A stretch of DNA of 64,000 nt from JAAYVZ01 sp035384965 (GCA_035384965.1 DAOOJE010000002.1:176134-240133); one strand, 5' to 3'; positions 32,710-42,438 are shown, counted from the stretch's first letter. Notes: generated by a model not told the origin, from the letters alone. Numbers and translations are program-made.

Positions 32710-34068
32710 TCAGAACCGGATGACGGCCGAGACCGAGAGGGTCTTCACCGCATCCGAGTGGTCGTACGCCAGGTTGACCTCGAACGGGGTTCCGATGACG
32801 ATGCCGACGCCAGCCGTGTAGTGGGTCGCGTCCTTGCCGCCCCGGAAGTACGCCTGCTCCTCGGTGAACTGGCCCTCGTAGCGGATCTTGTGGTCGGGGT
32901 CGCGCCACACGCCGACCCGCAAGGGGATGATGACCCGGGGCGTGAGGATCACGTACTCGAACCCGAGGTGCAGCTCGTCGGCGTCGTCCACAACGTAGCT
33001 GCCGACGTCTACGGCAGGGTTGTCGAAGGCGTCCTTCATGTCGTCGGTGAGCTGGGAGTACATGACACGGTCGTAGTCGAACGACAGTGTGGCGCGGTCG
33101 GACAGGCGGTAGGCGAGGCCCAGGCCGAAGACGTCGGGGACCTTGAGGCTGGTGCTGACGACCGTGCTCTCGCCTGCCGGGTTGACGCGGTTCGCGGTGG
33201 AGACGTAGTCGAGCCGGGGTCCCTGGCGGAAGACGCCGCCGATGGAAAGGGCGTCGGTGGCCTTGACGAGGAAGCCGGCGTTGAAGCCGAACGCTGTGTC
33301 GTCGCCCTTTTGCGTGATGAAGTTGCGGAGGTTGGCGTCGGCGTAGTCGGGGACCCCGAAACGGCCGCCCGGCGCGAAGGGGTCTGCGCCCGAGGTGTTG
33401 TACCGCCGGGTGGTCGAGGACAGCGAAAAGTCGTAGAACGAAGCGCCGAGGCCGAGCGACAGCTTTTCGGAGACGCGCAGCGCCGCCGACACGCCGTAGT
33501 TCACGATGTCGAGCTCCATCTTCGCCCACAGCGGGAAGTAGCGGCCGGGGTTGGTCTGGACGCTGCCGGTGTCGTAAAAGATCCCCTGGTCGCGGAACTC
33601 GGCCCGGAAGCGGGCCAGCTCGTGCCGGTACGCTGCCACCGCCCAGTTCCCGCGCGGGTACACGACCGAAATGAACGACAGCCCGGTGGCGTTTTCCGCC
33701 CTCTCGCCGAGCACGATGCCGCTGATGCAGTCGCCGACGCCGTTGACGCAGTTGGAGCCGCCGGTGGCCTGCCCGGAGGCGTTGCCGCGGTCCACGAACG
33801 TCGTGGTGTAATCCCAGCTCCGCACCTCGAACGCCACTTCCGGGAGTGACAGGTTGGTGAGGCCGGCCGGGTTGGTGAACGCCGCGGTCGCGTCGTCGGT
33901 GAGGCCCACGAACGCCCCTCCGAACGCGAGGCTGCGCGCCCCCGGGCTCGAGAAGTTGAACTGGATTCCTGCGTTGACCTTGTCGTTGGTCTGCGCCGAC
34001 AGGCTCGACGCCGCCAGGCCGGCGGCGAACACCGCCACGATGGCCACCGTCCACCGAAGTCCTCGCAT
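32710..34068 (-). CDS. FadL/OmpP1-family outer-membrane transporter
   Basis: A 452-residue outer-membrane protein. The signal peptide is MRGLRWTVAIVAVFAAGLAASSLSAQ. The N-terminal plug has the family pattern SSPGARSLAFGGAFVG and DDATAAFTNPAGLTNL, followed by about 14 amphipathic strands and a C-terminal Phe (SVSAVIRF). FadL-type channels take up hydrophobic compounds such as fatty acids or aromatics; the substrate here is unknown. The ATG at 34068 follows AAGGAGG. It is convergent with the TPR gene, with only 42 nt between the stops. Confidence 0.88.
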   Translation of the reverse strand: MRGLRWTVAIVAVFAAGLAASSLSAQTNDKVNAGIQFNFSSPGARSLAFGGAFVGLTDDATAAFTNPAGLTNLSLPEVAFEVRSWDYTTTFVDRGNASGQATGGSNCVNGVGDCISGIVLGERAENATGLSFISVVYPRGNWAVAAYRHELARFRAEFRDQGIFYDTGSVQTNPGRYFPLWAKMELDIVNYGVSAALRVSEKLSLGLGASFYDFSLSSTTRRYNTSGADPFAPGGRFGVPDYADANLRNFITQKGDDTAFGFNAGFLVKATDALSIGGVFRQGPRLDYVSTANRVNPAGESTVVSTSLKVPDVFGLGLAYRLSDRATLSFDYDRVMYSQLTDDMKDAFDNPAVDVGSYVVDDADELHLGFEYVILTPRVIIPLRVGVWRDPDHKIRYEGQFTEEQAYFRGGKDATHYTAGVGIVIGTPFEVNLAYDHSDAVKTLSVSAVIRF

Positions 34069-34140
34069 GCTCGTGTCCTCCTTCGTGCTGGAACGATTAT
34101 CCCTCACCTCACCGTCCGGCGCCAGCTCGGCCGGCCCCGC

Positions 34141-34980
34141 TCACTGCGGCCGCCGTCGCACCGCTTCCTCGACGAGCGCCCTGAACTCTGCGAACTCGGG
34201 GTCGTGCTCTCCCACCTCCCCGGCCTCCTCGCTCACCCTCAAGGCGTCCAGGACGCACTCCCAGTTGCCGAGCCGAGCGTGCTCGCGAGCGATCCAGAAG
34301 TACGGCACGTAGTCGGAAAAGCGCATCCCGTACAGGCGGGCCCGCCGCTGGGAAGCGGGGCGGCGCTGGGTCGAGACGAGCAGCGCCTCGAGAGCGCGCT
34401 GGGGATCGCCCCGGCGGTCGAGCGCCAGCGCCAGCTCGTAGTGGAAGTACCACGGAGCGATGGTCAACGGGCTGGCCGGGTCGATGCCGCAGGCGGTCTT
34501 GACCTCGGCCTCGATGCGCCGGTACTCGACCTCGGAGAGCGAGGGTGGCTGGGGCGGGAAGAGGCGGTAGCGCGGCGTGTCGCTTCCAGACGGGAACGGG
34601 GACGGCGTGGGGACGGGCGCCGGCTCGCGCAGCAGCGTCCGCAGGGCGCCGGCCAGCTCGCGGCCGGGCTCGGACTTCCGCGCCATGCCCTGGCGGTCGC
34701 TTTCGGCCAGGCTCCGCCGGGCGCTTGCGGGGTCGCCGGCGAGCCAGTGGGCCCAGGCGAGGTAGAGGTGGGGGAGGTAGTCGACGAGGTGCACGCCGTG
34801 GGTCCGGACCAGGAGGGCTTCCTCGGGGCGCTCGGCGATGGCCGCCTCCAGGAGCGGGATGGCGGCCGCCCCGTCGCCGCGCTCGACGGCGGCCACGCCC
34901 TGTTCGTAGCTCCGCTGCCAGGTCGGGCTCCCCTCGGGAGCCGCCGCGGCGGCCAGCCAGACGATGATCGCGATCCACAT
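34141..34980 (-). CDS. Exported TPR protein with paired repeat units
   Basis: A 279-residue protein with a hydrophobic N-terminus (MWIAIIVWLAAAAAPEG) that may be a signal peptide. Two copies of a TPR-like unit are present: THGVHLVDYLPHLYLAWAHW at about residue 60, and ARLYGMRFSDYVPYFWIARE near 215. The second is close to a unit in the kinase-coupled protein at 31330-32667. A Pro-rich linker separates them. There are no catalytic motifs. The ATG follows GAGGAGG. It lies upstream of the FadL-like gene on the same strand, about 70 nt apart. Confidence 0.75.
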   Translation of the reverse strand: MWIAIIVWLAAAAAPEGSPTWQRSYEQGVAAVERGDGAAAIPLLEAAIAERPEEALLVRTHGVHLVDYLPHLYLAWAHWLAGDPASARRSLAESDRQGMARKSEPGRELAGALRTLLREPAPVPTPSPFPSGSDTPRYRLFPPQPPSLSEVEYRRIEAEVKTACGIDPASPLTIAPWYFHYELALALDRRGDPQRALEALLVSTQRRPASQRRARLYGMRFSDYVPYFWIAREHARLGNWECVLDALRVSEEAGEVGEHDPEFAEFRALVEEAVRRRPQ

Positions 34981-35004
34981 GCGGCCTCCTCGGGGCTACC
35001 CGTC

Positions 35005-35074
35005 AGTATAGGCCCGCAGGCCCCCTTTGACATCCTGGCGCCGAGGGGTCGAGATTGAGGGCGGGACGTATACT
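35005..35074. promoter_or_regulatory. Divergent promoter pair with matching -10 boxes
   Basis: TATACTGA occurs on both strands between the TPR gene and the giant exoprotein. It is at 35069-35076 on the plus strand and 35003-35010 on the minus strand. Each -10 (TATACT) lies about 23-25 nt from its start codon, with a good Shine-Dalgarno sequence between (GGAGGTG plus strand, GAGGAGG minus strand). No -35 is consensus for either. The near-identity of the two boxes suggests shared recognition. Confidence 0.45.
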
Positions 35075-35096
35075 GATCGGAGCTTCGGAGGTGTCA

Positions 35097-38000
35097 ATGT
35101 CAGCCTGGCGCGGGTTGAGGCAGGTGGGTGCGATCGTGGCAGTGCTGGGTCTCGGGGCGTTGTGGGCTCCGGACGCGGCGTGGGGTGGGCAGGCCGGGGA
35201 CAAGCCGCTCGACGATCCGGGACTCGCCACTTTCTTCCATCCCTCGTCGCAGTACACGCCCGGAACACCGATCACGGTCGGCCTGAAGGCCACCCAGTTC
35301 GCGTGGGGCAACCACCTCCAGGTCGAGGACCGCTTCCCGACCGGCTGGACCGTCTCCTCCATCAGCCACTCGGGGACGGTGCAGAGCGGCAAGGTGGTGT
35401 GGCAGATGCCTCTCGGGGGAGGGGAGAGCGTGACGGTCACTTACGTCGCGACGCCGCCTGGCGGCGCGACCGGAACGCAGTGGTTCCGGGCCGTCGCCAC
35501 CTTCTCGAACGACTCGACGAGCCAGCAGACGCCGGCCGACCGGCCGGTGCTGCCGGTGGGGTCCACATGCACGCTGGACTGCGGCGCGGTCGCCAGCCCG
35601 TCGTCGGGCACGGCGCCGCTCGTTGTGCAGTTCACCGGCTCGGCCTCGCCCCAGAACTGCACCGGATCGGTGGCCTACGACTGGGACTTCGGCGACGGCA
35701 CGGCGCATTCGAGCGCGCAAAGCCCTTCCCACACCTATCAGACGGCCGGCACCTTCACTTGGACCATGCGGGCCACGGTGGAAGGGGTGACGTGCACCAA
35801 GAGCGGCACGATCACGGTCTCACCATGCAGCCTGGCGTGCACCGCGACCGTCTCTCCGACGTCCGGAGGGGCGCCGCTGACCGTGCAGTTCGCGGGGGGC
35901 GTCATCACCACCTGCGGCGGCGTCAGCTACGACTGGGACTTCGGCGACGGTTCGCCTCACTCGAGCCAGCAGAACGTCAGCCACACCTACGCGGCGGCAG
36001 GCAGCTACACCTGGAAGCTGACAGTCTCGGCCGGCGGGCAGAGCTGTACCAGGACCGGTACGATCACGGTCCTGACCTGCTCTCTGACGTGCAGTGCCAG
36101 CGCTTCCACCACGGCCGGGCGGCCGCCTCTCGCGGTCACGTTCAACGTCGGCGCCAACCCCGGCAACTGCTCGGGCTCGCTCGTTCTGGACCTCGACTTC
36201 GGTGACGGCTCGGCGCACAGCAGCGCCACGTCGGTGACGCACACTTACACGGCGGTGGGCGTGTACACCTGGAAGCTCACGGCCTCCGTCGGCTCCGTCA
36301 CGTGCGAGAAGAGCGGCCGCGTGATGGTGTCGGACGCGCGCTCCCTGGGCACGCCGTGGTCGCGGGTGTACATGATCTCGAACGCCGCGCACACGGCCGG
36401 CGCGCAGGGTACGAGCTGGGTGTCGGACGTGGTCCTGCACAACCCTGGCGACTCGGCCGCCAGCGCGACGATCTACTACCTGGAAAAGGACCTCGACAAC
36501 ACCGGCACGCTCGGGTGGTCGGTGAGCGTCCCGGCTGGACGCTCCCTCAAGCTGGCCGACATCGTCGCACAGACGTTTGCGCGCTCGTCCAGCTCGGGAG
36601 CCCTGCTGGTCGGCGCGACGCGCGAGCTGGTCGTCACGTCGAGGACGTTCAACGACGCGGCGAGCGGCACCTACGGGCAGTACATCGAGGGGTATCCCGC
36701 GGCGTCGGCGATCGGCGGCGGCGAGGAAGGCCGCCTGATCCAGCTCACTCGAAACGCCAACTACCGGACGAACATCGGCTTCGCCAACGGCAGGGGCTCC
36801 AACCTCGACATCAGGCTGGATCTCTACCGCGCCAACGGGACCCTGCTCGGGACCCGGAACGTCCCGCTCCGGCCCTTTTCCTACACACAGCTCAACGACG
36901 TCCTTTCGGCCTGGGGGAATGACCTCGACGACGCTTTTGCGGTCGTTTCCTCGCCGACCACGGAGGCGTCCCTCTTCGCCTACGCCTCGGTGATCGACAA
37001 CCGCACCGGAGACCCCGTGTCGGTGATCCCGGTCGGGCGCGGGCTGCAGACACTCGCCCGCCGGGATACCCTCGCAGGCGGGGGTCGGGATGCCGACCGC
37101 GGCTCGGACTCCGCGGCCAGCTCGGCGACGACGCTGGCCGAGGAGGCGGCCGCGCCCGCCGCAGTCACGCTCCAGGTCGCGGGCTCGAACGTCTTCGGCC
37201 AGCTCGGCACCAGCACGCAGCCACTGCTGCGCACGACGGCGGTCGAGATTCCGGCGCTGCAGAGCGTGATCCAGGTCTCCACCGGTAGCAACCACACCGT
37301 GCTCCGCCTGGCCGACCGCTCGATTCGCGTGCTCGGCGACAACGACAGCGGGCAGCTCGGCGACAAGACCTTCACCCACCGCTCGAAACCGTTGGCGCTC
37401 GACGTGCTGTCGGGGATCGGCGACGTCCACGCCGGTTCCGACCGCACAATGGCGGTGAAGGTGTCGGACGGCTCCGTGTGGGAGTGGGGGTTCGGCGTCA
37501 ACGAGCCAAGGCAGGTGCAGGGTCTCAACCAGGTCGTGCAGGTGGCCGGGCGAGGGCATCGGATCGCCCTGCGATCCAACGGCTCGGTGTGGGGGTGGGG
37601 TGCCAACGCTTACGGACAGCTCGGCAACGGCAACAACACCACGCAATCGGCGCCGGTCCAGGTCGTGGGCCTGGGCAACATCAAGCAAATCGCGGTCGGG
37701 GAGCTGCACACTCTGGCGCTGGGGACCGACGGGAAGGTCTGGGCGTGGGGGCGCAACGTCAGGGGAACGCTGGGGGACGGCACCTTCGAGGATCGGAACA
37801 TCCCGGTCCAGGTGCGGGGGCTGTCGGGGATCGTGCACATCGCGGCAGGAAACGAGGCGAGCTACGCGGTCGGTTCCGACGGCAAGGTCTACGCCTGGGG
37901 CGCCAACAGCTCTGGCGAGCTGGGGGACGGCACCACGACCCCCAGGAACGTGCCGGTGGCGGTCGAGGGGCTTTCGAACGTGGTCGAGGTCGCGGGTGGG

Positions 38001-41000
38001 TGGGCGTTCGCGCTCGCCCGCAAGAGCGACGGCACGGTGTGGGCGTGGGGCTACAACGCCGACGGCGAGCTGGGCGACGGCACCCGCGTGGGCCGCCTGA
38101 AGCCGGTGCGTGTCGTGGATGTGACCGGCGCTACGGGAATCGCGGCTGGAGACTGGCAGGGCTACGCGATCGTTGCCGGAGGCAAGGTGCGCGCGTGGGG
38201 GATCGATCTGTACGGCCAGCTCGGCGTGGGACGCAACGTCATCAGCGCCTCGCCGGTGTCGCACTCGACGTTGGGGGAGCTGGTGGCGGTGGCGTCGCTC
38301 GGTTACCACAACCTGGCGGTTCGCAGCGACGGGCGGGTGCTGAGCTGGGGTGACAACCAGTCGGGCCAGCTCGGGTACTCCACCCAGTGGGTGGTGTCCG
38401 TGGAGCCCCAGGAAGTGCCTGGCCTCACCGACATCGTCGCCGTGGCGGCCGGCAGATGGCACAGCCTCGCGCTGTCCTCGTCGGGCGAGGTGTGGGCGTG
38501 GGGAAGCAACGCCTGGGGGCAGCTCGGATCGGGGTCGACGGTTTCCCGAACGACCCCCGCCAGGGTGGAGGGCTTACCTCCCATCGCCGCCATCGCCGCA
38601 GGGGGGAATCACTCGCTCGCGCTTTCGAGGACCGGCACGATCTGGGCGTGGGGGTACAACGGCTCGGGCCAGCTCGGGGACGGCAGCAAGGTGAACCGCC
38701 TCACACCCGTCGAGTTGGCGAGCCCGACCGGCGTCGCGTCGATTGCCGCTGGCTTTTACCACTCGCTGGCCGTGACCGGGGACTGGAGCCTGTGGGTGTG
38801 GGGAAACAACTCCTACTACCAGCTCGGTGACGGCACCTCGACCGAACGCACCTCGCCGGTCAGGCTCTCGACGCTGTCCGGCGTCACGCAGGCCGCCGGC
38901 GGCTGGAGGCACACGCTGGCGCGCAAGAGCGACGGCACCGTCTGGGCCATGGGCACCAACGCTTTCGGGCAGCTTGGGGTGGGCAGCGGAGTGCAGTATT
39001 CCAGCGCGCCCGTCAAGGTCTCTGGGGTGAGCGGAGCCGTGGGTGTCGTCGCCGGAGGGGAGCACAGCATCGCCTTGCAGGGTGCGGCCGGGATCAGCGT
39101 CTGGGGGAAAAACTGGCTGGGCGCGCTCGGCGACGGTTCGACCGCCCACAAGTACGTCCCGAACCTCCTGTACTACCTCGACAAGGTTTACGCGGGAGCG
39201 GGCGGCGCCCACCACACCGTGCTTCTCTCCGGCTCGCAGCCGTGCTGGCTGACGTGCTCGGCCGCCGCCTCTCCCGCCTCCGGGAACCGGCCGCTCACGG
39301 TCTCGTTCACCGGCTCCGCGCCGTCCTTCGGCTGCATGGCAACGCCGACTTACGACTGGGACTTCGGCGACGGCTCGGCCCACAGCAGCGCGGCGAGCCC
39401 GACCCACACCTACACGTCCGACGGCGTCTTCACCTGGCGCCTGACCGTGACGGCCGGCTCCTCGAGCTGCGTGCGGACGGGAGAGATCGCGGTCGGCTCG
39501 ACGTGCGTGACGCCGGATGCCCCTTCGATCACGCTCGAGAGCGCGGCGGCGAGCGGCGCCGACTACACGGTGAGGTGGACGCCGACCAGCCCGGACGGCG
39601 TCTACGAGCTGCAGGAAGCGACCGAGCCCGGCTTCACGGCGCCCGAGACTTTCCTCGTCGAGGCGGGGAGCCGAAGCTTCACGCGTGACGTGAGCGCGGA
39701 GACGACGTACTACTACCGGGTGCGGGCCCGGGCCGAGTGCAGCTCCGAGACGCGCATTTCGGCGTGGTCGGAGACGGCCAGCATCGTGGTCAGCCCCCCG
39801 GTCGGCCAGGTGCTGTACGTGCTGGCGGCAGCCCATCTTTCGGGCCTGGCGGGGACCAACTGGCGGACCGACCTCGAAGTTCACAACCCCACCGCCGCCG
39901 CGGTCACCTTCCGCCTCGAGCTGCTCAAGCGCGACCAAGAGAACTCGCAACCCCAAAGCGTGACCCGGACCCTTGCGGCCGGCCAGAGCGAGCGGTTTGT
40001 CGACGTGCTCGACACCGTGTTCCGGTTCTCGGGTGCGGCGACGCTCCGCGTGACGCCCACGTCGGGCCGGCTGCTGGTGACGAGCCGCACGTACAACGAC
40101 CAGCCGGGCGGGACCTATGGCCAGTTCATCCCGGCCGCCGCCGTCGCGGAAGCGATCGCGTTCGGGCAACCGGCCAGGCTGGTCCAGCTCGCTCAGGCCA
40201 CCTCCACCACCTCGGGGTTCCGTACCAACGTCGGGTTCGTGAACATCACCGGCGCCACGCTCGCCCTCGACGCGAGTCTGCGCGGCTCCGACGGTACGCT
40301 GCTCGGGACAAAGTCCTGGACGCTGCGGCCCTACGAGTTCAAGCAGGTCGACCGGGTCTTCAGCGGGCTTGCGCCCGGCGACGTGGAGGGGTACGTCGTC
40401 TTGACCACCCCCACCGTCAACGGCGCCTTTCTCGCCTACGCCTCGGTGATCGACAACCGGTCGGGCGACCCGGTGTTCGTTCCGGCGCGGGTGCCGGCCC
40501 AGGGCCCGTCGGGGCGGGCGGAGCTCACGTTCACGCTGCCGGGCGGCGTGCCGCTGAGGCTGGTGCGGGTTCCGGGCGGGAGCTTCCAGATGGGTTCGCC
40601 GGGAAGCGAGCGCTTCCGGCTGGCCAACGAGGGCCCGCAGCACGCCGTGACGCTGAGCCGCGAATACTTCCTGGGCGCCACCGAGGTGACGCAGGCGCAG
40701 TGGCAGGCGGTCATGGGCGCACTGCCCACGCAGGAGTGCGGGACCGGCGCCGAGCTGCCGGTCTGCAACGTGTCGTGGGAAATGGTGGCGGGTGCCGGCG
40801 GGTTTCTGGAGCGGCTCAACGCCCATCTGGAGACGACCGGACAACTCGGCGACGGAGCGCTTCGCCTCCCCAGCGAGGCGCAGTGGGAGCGCGCCGCGCG
40901 GGCGGGGACCGCGACACCCTTCTCGTTCGGCGACGACCTGTCGTGCGGCGAGGGCTGCGAAGCCTGCGCCCTGGCGAGCAAGTACATGTGGTGGTGCGGC

Positions 41001-41285
41001 AACAACTCGCCGGCTGGCGCCAAGCCGGTCGCCGGCAAGCGCCCCAACGGGTTCGGCCTGTACGATGTGCACGGCAACCTCTGGGAGTGGGTGAACGACT
41101 GGTACGGGCCGTACGAGTCGTCGTCCCAGGTGGATCCTGCGGGGCCGACGACCGGCACGTTGCGCATCGCGCGGGGGGGGAGCTTCCCCGGCGGTCTCGC
41201 CAACGCCCGCTCTGCCAGGCGTCTCGACCTGGAGCCGTCGAAAGGTTACCTGTACGTCGGTTTCCGGGTCGCTCTTACCCGCTGA
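35097..41285 (+). CDS. Giant exported PKD - RCC1 - PKD - Fn3 - FGE-like protein
   Basis: A 2062-residue secreted protein. A signal peptide (LRQVGAIVAVLGLGALW, cleavage near AWGG) is followed by an unknown region. Three Cys-containing PKD domains lie at about 155-410 (YDWDFGDG, SHTYQTAG). A module of about 230 residues follows, then some 13 RCC1-type beta-propeller repeats (WAWGxNxxGQLGDG) at about 690-1380. Next are a fourth PKD, an Fn3-like domain and a second copy of the 230-residue module. The C-terminus has a sulfatase-modifying-factor/FGE fold (VPGGSFQMGSPGSERF, TEVTQAQWQAVMG, GNLWEWVNDWYG, RIARGGSF). The FGE catalytic Cys residues are absent there, so it is probably a binding domain. 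ATG 35097 is chosen for its GGAGGTG. The role is likely surface adhesion or recognition. Confidence 0.85.
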   Translation: MSAWRGLRQVGAIVAVLGLGALWAPDAAWGGQAGDKPLDDPGLATFFHPSSQYTPGTPITVGLKATQFAWGNHLQVEDRFPTGWTVSSISHSGTVQSGKVVWQMPLGGGESVTVTYVATPPGGATGTQWFRAVATFSNDSTSQQTPADRPVLPVGSTCTLDCGAVASPSSGTAPLVVQFTGSASPQNCTGSVAYDWDFGDGTAHSSAQSPSHTYQTAGTFTWTMRATVEGVTCTKSGTITVSPCSLACTATVSPTSGGAPLTVQFAGGVITTCGGVSYDWDFGDGSPHSSQQNVSHTYAAAGSYTWKLTVSAGGQSCTRTGTITVLTCSLTCSASASTTAGRPPLAVTFNVGANPGNCSGSLVLDLDFGDGSAHSSATSVTHTYTAVGVYTWKLTASVGSVTCEKSGRVMVSDARSLGTPWSRVYMISNAAHTAGAQGTSWVSDVVLHNPGDSAASATIYYLEKDLDNTGTLGWSVSVPAGRSLKLADIVAQTFARSSSSGALLVGATRELVVTSRTFNDAASGTYGQYIEGYPAASAIGGGEEGRLIQLTRNANYRTNIGFANGRGSNLDIRLDLYRANGTLLGTRNVPLRPFSYTQLNDVLSAWGNDLDDAFAVVSSPTTEASLFAYASVIDNRTGDPVSVIPVGRGLQTLARRDTLAGGGRDADRGSDSAASSATTLAEEAAAPAAVTLQVAGSNVFGQLGTSTQPLLRTTAVEIPALQSVIQVSTGSNHTVLRLADRSIRVLGDNDSGQLGDKTFTHRSKPLALDVLSGIGDVHAGSDRTMAVKVSDGSVWEWGFGVNEPRQVQGLNQVVQVAGRGHRIALRSNGSVWGWGANAYGQLGNGNNTTQSAPVQVVGLGNIKQIAVGELHTLALGTDGKVWAWGRNVRGTLGDGTFEDRNIPVQVRGLSGIVHIAAGNEASYAVGSDGKVYAWGANSSGELGDGTTTPRNVPVAVEGLSNVVEVAGGWAFALARKSDGTVWAWGYNADGELGDGTRVGRLKPVRVVDVTGATGIAAGDWQGYAIVAGGKVRAWGIDLYGQLGVGRNVISASPVSHSTLGELVAVASLGYHNLAVRSDGRVLSWGDNQSGQLGYSTQWVVSVEPQEVPGLTDIVAVAAGRWHSLALSSSGEVWAWGSNAWGQLGSGSTVSRTTPARVEGLPPIAAIAAGGNHSLALSRTGTIWAWGYNGSGQLGDGSKVNRLTPVELASPTGVASIAAGFYHSLAVTGDWSLWVWGNNSYYQLGDGTSTERTSPVRLSTLSGVTQAAGGWRHTLARKSDGTVWAMGTNAFGQLGVGSGVQYSSAPVKVSGVSGAVGVVAGGEHSIALQGAAGISVWGKNWLGALGDGSTAHKYVPNLLYYLDKVYAGAGGAHHTVLLSGSQPCWLTCSAAASPASGNRPLTVSFTGSAPSFGCMATPTYDWDFGDGSAHSSAASPTHTYTSDGVFTWRLTVTAGSSSCVRTGEIAVGSTCVTPDAPSITLESAAASGADYTVRWTPTSPDGVYELQEATEPGFTAPETFLVEAGSRSFTRDVSAETTYYYRVRARAECSSETRISAWSETASIVVSPPVGQVLYVLAAAHLSGLAGTNWRTDLEVHNPTAAAVTFRLELLKRDQENSQPQSVTRTLAAGQSERFVDVLDTVFRFSGAATLRVTPTSGRLLVTSRTYNDQPGGTYGQFIPAAAVAEAIAFGQPARLVQLAQATSTTSGFRTNVGFVNITGATLALDASLRGSDGTLLGTKSWTLRPYEFKQVDRVFSGLAPGDVEGYVVLTTPTVNGAFLAYASVIDNRSGDPVFVPARVPAQGPSGRAELTFTLPGGVPLRLVRVPGGSFQMGSPGSERFRLANEGPQHAVTLSREYFLGATEVTQAQWQAVMGALPTQECGTGAELPVCNVSWEMVAGAGGFLERLNAHLETTGQLGDGALRLPSEAQWERAARAGTATPFSFGDDLSCGEGCEACALASKYMWWCGNNSPAGAKPVAGKRPNGFGLYDVHGNLWEWVNDWYGPYESSSQVDPAGPTTGTLRIARGGSFPGGLANARSARRLDLEPSKGYLYVGFRVALTR
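36345..37035 (+). repeat. Unnamed ~230-residue module, copy 1
   Basis: The first copy of a module inside the giant exoprotein. It is recognisable by TSWVSDVVLHNPGDSA, LLVGATRELVVTSRTFNDA, YRTNIGFANG and YASVIDNRTGDPV. Copy 2 lies at 39805-40500 with the same order of motifs. I know no named domain for it. Confidence 0.6.
37165..39235 (+). repeat. RCC1-type repeat array
   Basis: Tandem units of about 50 codons within the giant exoprotein. Each carries a variant of VWAWGxNxxGQLGDG followed by a P-V-x-V/L strand and an IxxIAAGxxHSLAL strand. About 13 units can be counted, enough for one or two seven-bladed propellers. Confidence 0.7.
39805..40500 (+). repeat. Unnamed ~230-residue module, copy 2
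   Basis: The second copy of the module, with TNWRTDLEVHNPTAAA, GRLLVTSRTYNDQPGGTYGQ, FRTNVGFVNITG and YASVIDNRSGDPV. It directly precedes the FGE-like domain. Confidence 0.6.
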
Positions 41286-41304
41286 GGTCGCGGCCTGGGT
41301 GGGA

Positions 41305-42432
41305 TCAGGCCGCCGGCTGCAGCGTCAGGAGCCAGATTTCGGCTCGCCGCCACAGCCGCATCCGCGGGCCCCAGCCTCCGGTCCCGCGGGAGACCAAAAC
41401 CTGCATGCCGTCAACCTCGTAGCGTCCGCCGACCAGGGGATACTGCAGGCGCACGAGCAGGCCGAACGGCCAGATCTGCCCGTCGTGCGTGTGTCCGGAC
41501 AACATGAGACCGACCCCGCGTCGGGCCGCCTCGGCGGCCAGCCACGGCGTGTGCGAGAGCAGGATCGTCGCCCCGGCGGGCCGACCGTCGAGAGCGGCGC
41601 CCAGCACGTCCCCTCCGATTCCGAGCTGGCGCCGTGCCGTGAGATCGTCGACACCGGCCAGCACGAGGCCGGGTGCGACCTCCACCGCACGGTCGCGGAG
41701 GACCTCAAAGCCGGCCCGCTCCATGAGTGAAAGCGACGCCTCGATCCCGGCGTAAAACTCGTGGTTGCCGCTTACCGCCCAGACCCCGAGCGGCGCCGCC
41801 AGGCGCTGCAGCGCCGGCAGCATCGATTCGACGTGGCGGCTGTCCGAGTCTACGAGATCGCCCGTGATGACCACGAGGTCCGGGCGCTCGGCGAGGACCT
41901 GCGCGACTCGACCATCGAGCCAGCGCTCGCCGAGCAACGGCCCGAGGTGGAGGTCCGAGAGGTGAGCCACGCGCAGCCCGGCCGCCGCTTCAGGCAGCCC
42001 CGCGAGGCGGACCTCGGCGTGCCGCAGCGCCGGCGCGCGCAAGCCCTGGATGGTGGCCACCGCGGCCAGCGCCAGCGCCAGGGCTGCCGCCCCCAGACGT
42101 GCCGCCGGCACCCACGGTTTGAACCAGAAGCCAAGCCCTGTGAGCAGATCCACGAGCACGAGAGTGGTGAGCACGAGAAACAACACCCCCATCCACTGGG
42201 CTCCAACGAGTTCGAGGGCGTGGCCGGCGGCTCGCCACCCGAGCCGGTCGAGCACCCGCCCGAGCGGGTAGGCGAGCATGAGCAGCACGCCCGCGGCGAC
42301 CAATGCCGGGCGCACTCCGGGCGCGCTCACCCCCGGCAGGCGCCAGAGCCGGTGCCCCACGTAGAGGTGCATCGACGTCCAGATCGCCAGTACCGCGGCG
42401 AGGAAGACGGCAAGGCGGGCAGTCTCGCTCAT
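41305..42432 (-). CDS. Membrane-anchored metallophosphoesterase (YkuE/YaeI-like)
   Basis: A 375-residue protein. The N-terminal 140 residues contain four hydrophobic helices. A calcineurin-like metallophosphoesterase domain follows with all metal motifs: HLSDLHLG, VITGDLVD, SGNHEFY, LLSHTPWL and SGHTHDGQ. Relatives act on phosphate esters or UDP-linked lipids at the membrane. The start is the ATG at 42432. The gene is convergent with the giant exoprotein (19 nt between stops) and divergent from the S9 peptidase. Confidence 0.9.
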   Translation of the reverse strand: MSETARLAVFLAAVLAIWTSMHLYVGHRLWRLPGVSAPGVRPALVAAGVLLMLAYPLGRVLDRLGWRAAGHALELVGAQWMGVLFLVLTTLVLVDLLTGLGFWFKPWVPAARLGAAALALALAAVATIQGLRAPALRHAEVRLAGLPEAAAGLRVAHLSDLHLGPLLGERWLDGRVAQVLAERPDLVVITGDLVDSDSRHVESMLPALQRLAAPLGVWAVSGNHEFYAGIEASLSLMERAGFEVLRDRAVEVAPGLVLAGVDDLTARRQLGIGGDVLGAALDGRPAGATILLSHTPWLAAEAARRGVGLMLSGHTHDGQIWPFGLLVRLQYPLVGGRYEVDGMQVLVSRGTGGWGPRMRLWRRAEIWLLTLQPAA

Positions 42433-42438
42433 CGGCGT

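Noticed and set aside
35027..35032. TTGACA as the -35 of the giant exoprotein gene
   Set aside because: It is 36 bp from the TATACT -10, too far for one promoter, and no good -10 lies 16-18 bp downstream.
40500..41285. The FGE-like domain as an active formylglycine-generating enzyme
   Set aside because: The segment after RGGS lacks the catalytic Cys residues of true FGE, and no sulfatase gene is near.
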